DNA of 10,623 nt from NCBI GenBank assembly GCA_024232355.1, contig JAAEPW010000389.1, forward strand, positions 1 to 10,623, in the 5' to 3' direction. The number at the start of each line of letters is the position of its first letter. Position 1 is the first letter of the stretch. Both the position numbers and the translations under genes were made by a program. This document shows, piece after piece, positions 6,527-10,623 of this stretch. The notes beneath the pieces were generated by a model, which worked only from the letters and a program-made list of their open reading frames with translations, did no database searches and was not told the DNA's origin. The stretch comes from Chloroflexota bacterium (GTDB lineage Bacteria; Chloroflexota; Anaerolineae; B4-G1).

Positions 6527-7743
6527 CGCCACGCCTCCAGGTCCTGGTTTCTCCATAACCGGTGGACCGAGATACCGAGCAGGTCGGCCCGTTTTTGCAA
6601 TTCGTCCGATGGGCGACTGGGTTGTATGAGGATCAGGGAAACCATCATTCCGACCCTCCGCAGGTAGATCATTGTGTCGAACAGGTCTCCACTTTCTTGC
6701 CCACTGATGACGACCAGCGTGGCTCCCCAAGACAGGTTAACGCTCTCCCGGCGTAGCAGATCGGCGAACGGTGTAACCGACGCGGTCTGCACCCGGGCCA
6801 ACACCTCTAGTAAACCCATCAGGTGGGCGCGCTCGGAACGTGGCGGCAAGAAGAACCGCGTCTGCTGGTCTAGCAGCGGATCCCAGGCTTCGGTCGTCAG
6901 CCCAACCGCCAATCCCTCGCGAACGACGATATGGTTAGCAATAGAAGCTGCGGTGACGATGGCCAGTTCGGTGGCCGTATACTGTTGGCGACGTCCATAG
7001 TCGTCCGAGTTCAGATCGAGGCAGATGAGGGTTTCACGGGCGATAGATGGCTGGTATTGTTTCACCAGCAGCCGCCCGGTGCTGGCCGTGGCTGTCCAGT
7101 GAATGCGACGGGGCGAGTCGCCGCGCACATAATCCCGCACACCCCGCACGCGGGTTGGGTCTTCAAAGAGAGGGGAGCGAGCAGGCAAAGCTACCTGGGG
7201 GGAGTGCGTCGGCAAACCCAGTTGTTCAAGTGGGATCACCTGGGGGTAGACGATGATGTGTTCAGGCGCTGCCGTTGACTGGCGGCGATTCGTGATCCCC
7301 AATAGATCGCCAGTTTGCAGTGTCATCGGCCCGATGGTGTAATAGCCCCGCTGGCGACAGTTGAGGGTATAGTGAAATTGATACCGTTCGCGTGGGCTCA
7401 AGGTGGCTACCTCGTTGTAAAAAGGGGGGGCAATCAGGTCCACGGGCAACGACTCGTGCACTTCCAGCCAAGGGACGGGTAACCAGGTTTCGTTTTGCAC
7501 GACGACGTTCACCGTCACTTGATCGCCCGGAAAAGCTCGGTCCGTAAAGCGTCGCTCGACACGCAAATGATCCGCCGTGCGCTGCGTCCACAGCCGTGAC
7601 AATGCGTACACAGCAAAAAAGAGATAGGCGATGGTAAAGTAAAAATCGACGCGCAAGGCAGCGGCGATGATGAACAGGATCAATAAAAAGGGGGCGAAAT
7701 AACGCATAACAAAGCCAAGTAAAACGTGATGCGTGACGGTCAC
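6523..7743 (-). CDS. DUF58 domain protein (MoxR-associated, N-terminal membrane anchor)
   Basis: A 406-residue product with two N-terminal membrane segments (about 14-30 and 33-48), an immunoglobulin-like region (about 60-160) and a DUF58 domain. The family signature RGVRDYVRGDSPRRIHW (200-216) is followed by TGRLLVKQYQP. The following VWA-like fold starts CLDLNSDDYG (241-250). The usual MIDAS DxSxS is degenerate here (DLNSD), as is common in DUF58 proteins. DUF58 proteins are encoded next to MoxR ATPases and are thought to be their membrane partners. The start is uncertain. A GTG at 7743 sits in the loop of a 12-bp hairpin. ATG 7707 (residue 13, MRYFAPFLL) lies after the hairpin and begins right at the first membrane segment, but neither has a clear Shine-Dalgarno. 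The gene overlaps the next one by 4 bp (ATGA). Confidence 0.9.
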   Translation of the reverse strand: MTVTHHVLLGFVMRYFAPFLLILFIIAAALRVDFYFTIAYLFFAVYALSRLWTQRTADHLRVERRFTDRAFPGDQVTVNVVVQNETWLPVPWLEVHESLPVDLIAPPFYNEVATLSPRERYQFHYTLNCRQRGYYTIGPMTLQTGDLLGITNRRQSTAAPEHIIVYPQVIPLEQLGLPTHSPQVALPARSPLFEDPTRVRGVRDYVRGDSPRRIHWTATASTGRLLVKQYQPSIARETLICLDLNSDDYGRRQQYTATELAIVTAASIANHIVVREGLAVGLTTEAWDPLLDQQTRFFLPPRSERAHLMGLLEVLARVQTASVTPFADLLRRESVNLSWGATLVVISGQESGDLFDTMIYLRRVGMMVSLILIQPSRPSDELQKRADLLGISVHRLWRNQDLEAWR

Positions 7744-7758
7744 GTTTCACGCATCACG
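7721..7758 (-). terminator. Perfect 12-bp hairpin plus T-run at the moxR/DUF58 junction
   Basis: On the minus strand, CGTGATGCGTGA (7758-7747) pairs perfectly with TCACGCATCACG (7736-7725) around a 10-nt loop, followed by TTTT (7724-7721). This is the layout of an intrinsic terminator. The moxR stop TGA (7749-7747) forms the end of the left arm, and the GTG at 7743-7741, one candidate DUF58 start, lies in the loop. Within an operon it would act as an attenuator or RNA-processing and stability element. It could also be a dispersed palindromic repeat that inserted here. Confidence 0.6.
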
Positions 7759-8739
7759 CTTTAATTCTCCAATATCCAGATCGGTGCGTTCCAGGATTTC
7801 GGTCAGGATGGCCTCGGCGGTACGCCCGCGCAACTGGCTCTCTGGTTTGACGATCAGACGATGGGCAAGGGTGAGGGGAACCAACATTTTGACGTCGTCC
7901 GGGATGACATAATCGCGGGAGCGCAGTGCGGCCAGCGCCTGAGCAGTCTTGTAAAGGGCCAGCGACCCGCGCGGACTGGCCCCTAGCGCGACGTCGGGAT
8001 AAGAACGAGTTGCGCGCACAATGTCCAGGATATACCGTTCCAGAGACTCGTCCACGTGGACGTCGGTGACGGTGTCGTGCAAATTCAACAGTTCGGAACC
8101 GTCCACTACCTGGCCAATGCTTTCGATCGGGTGCTGTTTGCGCAGATTGCGCAGCATGCGAGCCTCGCTGCCAACATCGGGATACCCCAGCGACAGGCGC
8201 ATCAGAAAACGGTCAAGTTGGGCCTCGGGCAAGGGAAAGGTTCCCTCGTACTCGATGGGATTCTGGGTAGCCATCACCAGAAAGGGTGCGGGGAGCGGGC
8301 GGGTGACACCGTCCATCGTGACCTGCTGTTCTTGCATCGCTTCCAGCAGCGCGGCCTGGGTGCGGGGCGTGGCCCGGTTGATCTCGTCGGTCAGCAGCAC
8401 GCTGCTAAAGACCGGGCCGGAGCGAAACTCGAAACTGCCACTCTTTTGGTTGAACACGCTCACGCCGGTAATGTCATTGGGCAGCAGATCGGGCGTGCAT
8501 TGCAGCCGCTTAAAGCTGATACCCATGCTGGCAGCGATGGCGCGGGCCAGCATCGTCTTGCCGGTACCAGGTACGTCCTCAATGAGCACATGGCCCTGGC
8601 AAAGCAGAGCCACCATCATCAACTCGATCTGTTGTCGTTTGCCGACGATAACGGTTTCAACGTTACGTACGACGTGGCTGGCGAATTCGGTGATAGAGGG
8701 CACGTAGAGTTCTCCTTTCTCCTCTGCGATTGGTGTCAT
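7747..8739 (-). CDS. MoxR-family AAA+ ATPase
   Basis: A 330-residue cytosolic AAA+ ATPase of the MoxR group, thought to act as a chaperone for VWA/DUF58 partner proteins. It shows the family entry IVGKRQQIELMMVALL (31-46), Walker A DVPGTGKT (55-62), FKRLQCTPDLLPNDITG (76-92), Walker B LLTDEINRA (115-123), sensor 1 ATQNP (157-161), the arginine-rich segment LDRFLMRL (175-182) and the C-terminal lid with ASPRGSLAL. All ATPase motifs appear intact. The ATG at 8739 overlaps the cyclase stop as TAATG and has no good Shine-Dalgarno. An in-frame GTG at codon 13 (8703) has AAAGGAG 8 nt upstream and also fits the family's start. Translation could use either, by re-initiation or independently. The stop codon lies within a strong hairpin shared with the DUF58 start region. 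Confidence 0.93.
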   Translation of the reverse strand: MTPIAEEKGELYVPSITEFASHVVRNVETVIVGKRQQIELMMVALLCQGHVLIEDVPGTGKTMLARAIAASMGISFKRLQCTPDLLPNDITGVSVFNQKSGSFEFRSGPVFSSVLLTDEINRATPRTQAALLEAMQEQQVTMDGVTRPLPAPFLVMATQNPIEYEGTFPLPEAQLDRFLMRLSLGYPDVGSEARMLRNLRKQHPIESIGQVVDGSELLNLHDTVTDVHVDESLERYILDIVRATRSYPDVALGASPRGSLALYKTAQALAALRSRDYVIPDDVKMLVPLTLAHRLIVKPESQLRGRTAEAILTEILERTDLDIGELKRDA

Positions 8740-10355
8740 TAAAGGATACGCGTGACGTGATACGCAGTGACGTCGTGCTCTACGCCTTTGAGTTGCAGAC
8801 CGGCAACGGGGGCGGCTTCTATCTGCCCTGTAATCAGATCATACGTGGCCTGGCTGATGAGCACCTGTCCGGCTGTGGCGGCACCACAAATGCGCGACCC
8901 CAGATTGGCGGCCCGCCCGATGACGGTATAATCCGTACGCCGGGCGCATCCCATCTCGCCGACGGTCAACTCACCGGTGGCAATGCCGACGCCAATGGGT
9001 GCTGCCTCAACTCCGTATGCTTGCCAGGTTTCCATCACCGCCTGGTGCGTGGTCTGCATCTCAAGACCCACCTGCACTGCTCGTAGGGCGTGGTCCGGTT
9101 GAGGGAAGGGGGCACTGAACAAAGCCATTACCTCGTCACCGACGAACTTGTCGAGTGTGCCCTCGTGTGACAGAATAACATCGGTCATTTGACCCAAATA
9201 GTCGTTGATGAATCCTACCAGTAGTTCGGGGTCAGTGTGCTCGGCCAGGGTGGTAGAGCCGCGTATGTCGGCGTAAAGCACGCTGATTATTGACCGCTCG
9301 CCTTCGAGAAAGTCCACGTCGGGGTTATCCAGTAACCGTTCCATCACGCGTGGGTCCACCGATCTGCCCAGCACTCGGCGCAACCGACGCCGCTCCAGGC
9401 TCTCAAAAATGGCAGTATCCATTTGGCTGCCAATGGCATTCAGCAACCGACGATCCTCACTTCGAAAATGTCGCGGGCCATATCCATTGACAACACCGAG
9501 TACGCCGATGATTTCATTATTCAGAATCAAGGGGATGCACAATACAGAGTGTATCACATCGCCCAGGTTGTCATAGCAAACCATCTCTACCTGTTGCAAT
9601 GCTTTATTGGCGATCTGGTTCACCGTCTCATAGTGAGGGGATACTCGAAAAAGGTCGTCATTGGTCGTGGCTCGCAGTTCCAGTCGTTGCCCGGTCTTGT
9701 TATAGAGCATCACAAAGCCCATCTCGGCCTGGATGACGGCCCGCAACTCTTGCAACACTTTGTTCAACATTTCGTCAAAGGAGAAATGTTGATCGCGAAT
9801 GCGGTCTATCCGGTAGATGGTCTCTAGCTCTTTGTTCCGTTGCTGGAGATCGTAATAGGCGTATCCCTGCATCACGGCTGAATCAATCTGACTTTCGGCG
9901 ATTTTAAGCAGTGCTACATCGTCCGAATCAAAGGAGGCTAAAGAGCGAACGAGCAATACTGCTCCCAATCGTTTATCTTCCAGGACAATAGGAACAGCTG
10001 CCAAGTGTAGGTTGTCCGGCAGTTGAGCCAAGGCCGATTCTGGCAGCACTTGGTCGCCTTTCCAGATGACAATGTCATCGGCTTTGACGACTTTTTGAGC
10101 CAGTTCACGGGTAATGAATGGCTCCAACTGGCCAAACGGCTCGCTTCGGTCGTTGACGGCCTTTAACTCTAGCGTCCCCGTCTCGCGATCTGCCAGGCAA
10201 AGCAGACAGAGATCGGCCTGGAACTGATCGGTGAGCACGTTGGCGATGGCAGACAACATTGCGGATGGCTCGACCACCGTGTCGCGAATGTGATCAATGG
10301 CTAGAATCAAGTCGAGTTCTTTTTGTTTCTGATCAAGCAGGGTTTTCTCGTTCAT
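8739..10355 (-). CDS. GAF-GAF-class III adenylate cyclase
   Basis: A 538-residue soluble signalling enzyme predicted to make cAMP from ATP in response to ligands bound by GAF domains. Two GAF domains occupy about 12-160 and 175-320, joined by helical linkers. The first includes LAAVPIVLEDKRLGAVLLV and the second CIPLILNNEIIGVLGVVNG. A short linker (LGRSVDPRVMERLL) enters the class III cyclase domain, about 353-535. All six catalytic positions are present: metal-binding D363 (YADIRGST) and D407 (KFVGDEV), adenine-selecting K403 and T477 (DYTVIG), and transition-state N484 and R488 (ANLGSR). The Thr points to a class IIIb adenylate cyclase. The segment reads GRAANLGSR, where GDxVNLASR is usual, so one non-catalytic Asp is absent. 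The ATG at 10355 has GAGGAGG at good spacing and a promoter upstream. It is the first gene of the minus-strand operon and joins moxR as TAATG. What the GAF domains bind is unknown. Confidence 0.92.
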   Translation of the reverse strand: MNEKTLLDQKQKELDLILAIDHIRDTVVEPSAMLSAIANVLTDQFQADLCLLCLADRETGTLELKAVNDRSEPFGQLEPFITRELAQKVVKADDIVIWKGDQVLPESALAQLPDNLHLAAVPIVLEDKRLGAVLLVRSLASFDSDDVALLKIAESQIDSAVMQGYAYYDLQQRNKELETIYRIDRIRDQHFSFDEMLNKVLQELRAVIQAEMGFVMLYNKTGQRLELRATTNDDLFRVSPHYETVNQIANKALQQVEMVCYDNLGDVIHSVLCIPLILNNEIIGVLGVVNGYGPRHFRSEDRRLLNAIGSQMDTAIFESLERRRLRRVLGRSVDPRVMERLLDNPDVDFLEGERSIISVLYADIRGSTTLAEHTDPELLVGFINDYLGQMTDVILSHEGTLDKFVGDEVMALFSAPFPQPDHALRAVQVGLEMQTTHQAVMETWQAYGVEAAPIGVGIATGELTVGEMGCARRTDYTVIGRAANLGSRICGAATAGQVLISQATYDLITGQIEAAPVAGLQLKGVEHDVTAYHVTRIL

Positions 10356-10389
10356 AACAACCTCCTCTTTCTAGACTAATCCCATCATA

Positions 10390-10418
10390 AGTATAGCACA
10401 ACAGTGATGGGGAGTAAA
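10390..10418 (-). promoter_or_regulatory. Sigma70-like promoter of the cyclase-moxR operon
   Basis: Read on the minus strand, TTTACT (10418-10413) and TATACT (10395-10390) are separated by exactly 17 nt, matching the consensus at 4 and 5 of 6 positions. Transcription would start near 10383, giving a leader of about 28 nt that contains the GAGGAGG ribosome-binding site. No other good promoter was seen within the downstream genes, so it probably drives the cyclase, moxR, DUF58 and DUF4129 genes and perhaps the two after them. Confidence 0.55.
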
Positions 10419-10451
10419 GCGCCTTGTTAAATTTTTCTGTTTTGAGCCAAT

Positions 10452-10528
10452 GTGTCACCTTGTTTTTGCGCAAAGGTACAGGGTTTCTATTCCATTAACG
10501 CAAAGGTGGCACGTTTCTAATCGTTAAT
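10452..10528. repeat. Three copies of a CAAAGGTG-like motif in the divergent intergenic region
   Basis: GTGTCACCTTG (10452-10462) is the inverted form of CAAAGGTGGCAC (10501-10512). A third copy, CAAAGGTACA (10471-10480), lies in direct orientation exactly 30 bp before the last. The two direct units (from 10469 and from 10499) match at 16 of their first 21 positions, including CGCAAAGGT and GTTTCTA. The region lies between the divergent cyclase operon and the right-edge gene. It could be a set of operator sites or the multi-repeat end of a lost transposon. Confidence 0.5.
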
Positions 10529-10561
10529 TGGGTCTGTTTTCGGTCCAAACTAGCCAAAATC

Positions 10562-10605
10562 TGGTATCATCAGAAAAATGCTTTAGACTTAGCTACACAA
10601 GGAGG
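10562..10605 (+). promoter_or_regulatory. Extended -10 candidate and strong SD for the right-edge gene
   Basis: TGGTATCAT (10562-10570) has the TGn extension and a -10-like TATCAT; the -35 region is weak. A strong AAGGAGG (10599-10605) follows, 6 nt before the ATG at 10612. The triple CAAAGGTG-like motif ends about 34 bp upstream of the -10, a suitable place for an activator or repressor. Confidence 0.4.
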
Positions 10606-10611
10606 ATTCTG

Positions 10612-10623
10612 ATGACTGTCGAG
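10612..10623 (+). CDS. First codons of a divergent gene (runs off the right edge)
   Basis: Only MTVE is visible. The start is supported by AAGGAGG at 6-nt spacing and by a -10-like element upstream. The product cannot be identified from four codons. It is transcribed away from the cyclase operon and shares its upstream region. Confidence 0.6.

Noticed and set aside
6527..6730. 68-residue N-terminal extension of the DUF4129 protein frame
   Set aside because: It lies wholly inside the DUF58 gene in another frame. The ATGA-coupled start at 6526 with GGAGG is far better.
8021..8742. Two long plus-strand frames (228 codons each) opposite moxR
   Set aside because: Antisense shadows of a conserved ATPase gene with intact motifs; no start signals or family features.
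8741..8763. GCGTATCACG/CACGCGTAT similarity to the hairpin at 7725-7758
   Set aside because: It encodes the cyclase C-terminus (AYHVTRIL), forms no long stem, and the similarity is limited to short CACG words.
1..10623. CRISPR array, tRNA, rRNA, attachment site or defence island
   Set aside because: No regularly spaced repeats, tRNA cloverleaf, rRNA-like sequence, integrase or known defence gene was found on either strand.

Overview
The window looks like a chromosomal piece of a Chloroflexota-type bacterium, possibly Anaerolineae-like. That is an inference from gene style: a GAF-GAF class IIIb cyclase, a MoxR/DUF58/DUF4129 membrane set without a transglutaminase, a diacylglycerol-glucosyltransferase-like GT4 protein and an IS1182-type transposase relic. 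No rRNA or other phylogenetic marker is present. The coding part is moderately GC-rich; the first ~1.75 kb is visibly more AT-rich.

Layout. Positions 1-1750 are a decayed, mostly non-coding zone. It holds the first 13 codons of a minus-strand gene running off the left edge, with a structured leader. It also holds a possible 30-residue small ORF, a minus-strand DNA-3-methyladenine glycosylase (AlkA-type) pseudogene that is truncated, frameshifted and without its catalytic Asp, and a plus-strand relic of an IS1182-family transposase with one nonsense and two frameshift lesions. From 1799 to 3184 there is one intact plus-strand gene, a GT4 glycosyltransferase with an extra C-terminal helical module.

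From 10355 down to 3170, six genes run on the minus strand with almost no gaps: a GAF-GAF-class III adenylate cyclase, a MoxR AAA+ ATPase, a DUF58 protein, a polytopic membrane protein ending in DUF4129, a DinB-like protein and a PLP-dependent Cys/Met-metabolism enzyme. The first four are coupled or nearly so (TAATG, a 3-39 bp gap, ATGA). A good sigma70-type promoter lies just upstream of the cyclase. The last gene of the series converges on the glycosyltransferase and overlaps its 3' end by 15 bp. At the right edge, a divergent gene begins (MTVE...) with a strong Shine-Dalgarno. The 256-bp divergent intergenic region carries three copies of a CAAAGGTG-like motif.

How the genes may work together. 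MoxR-DUF58-DUF4129 sets are known as membrane-associated chaperone or maturation systems. Placing a ligand-sensing adenylate cyclase as the promoter-proximal gene of such a set suggests that cAMP signalling and the MoxR machine are co-expressed. A perfect 12-bp hairpin followed by a T-run spans the moxR stop codon and the first possible DUF58 start, and could set the ratio of MoxR to its membrane partners. I did not find an unmistakably new system. The most informative loci are this operon with its embedded hairpin, the divergent regulatory region at the right end, and the gene graveyard at the left end.
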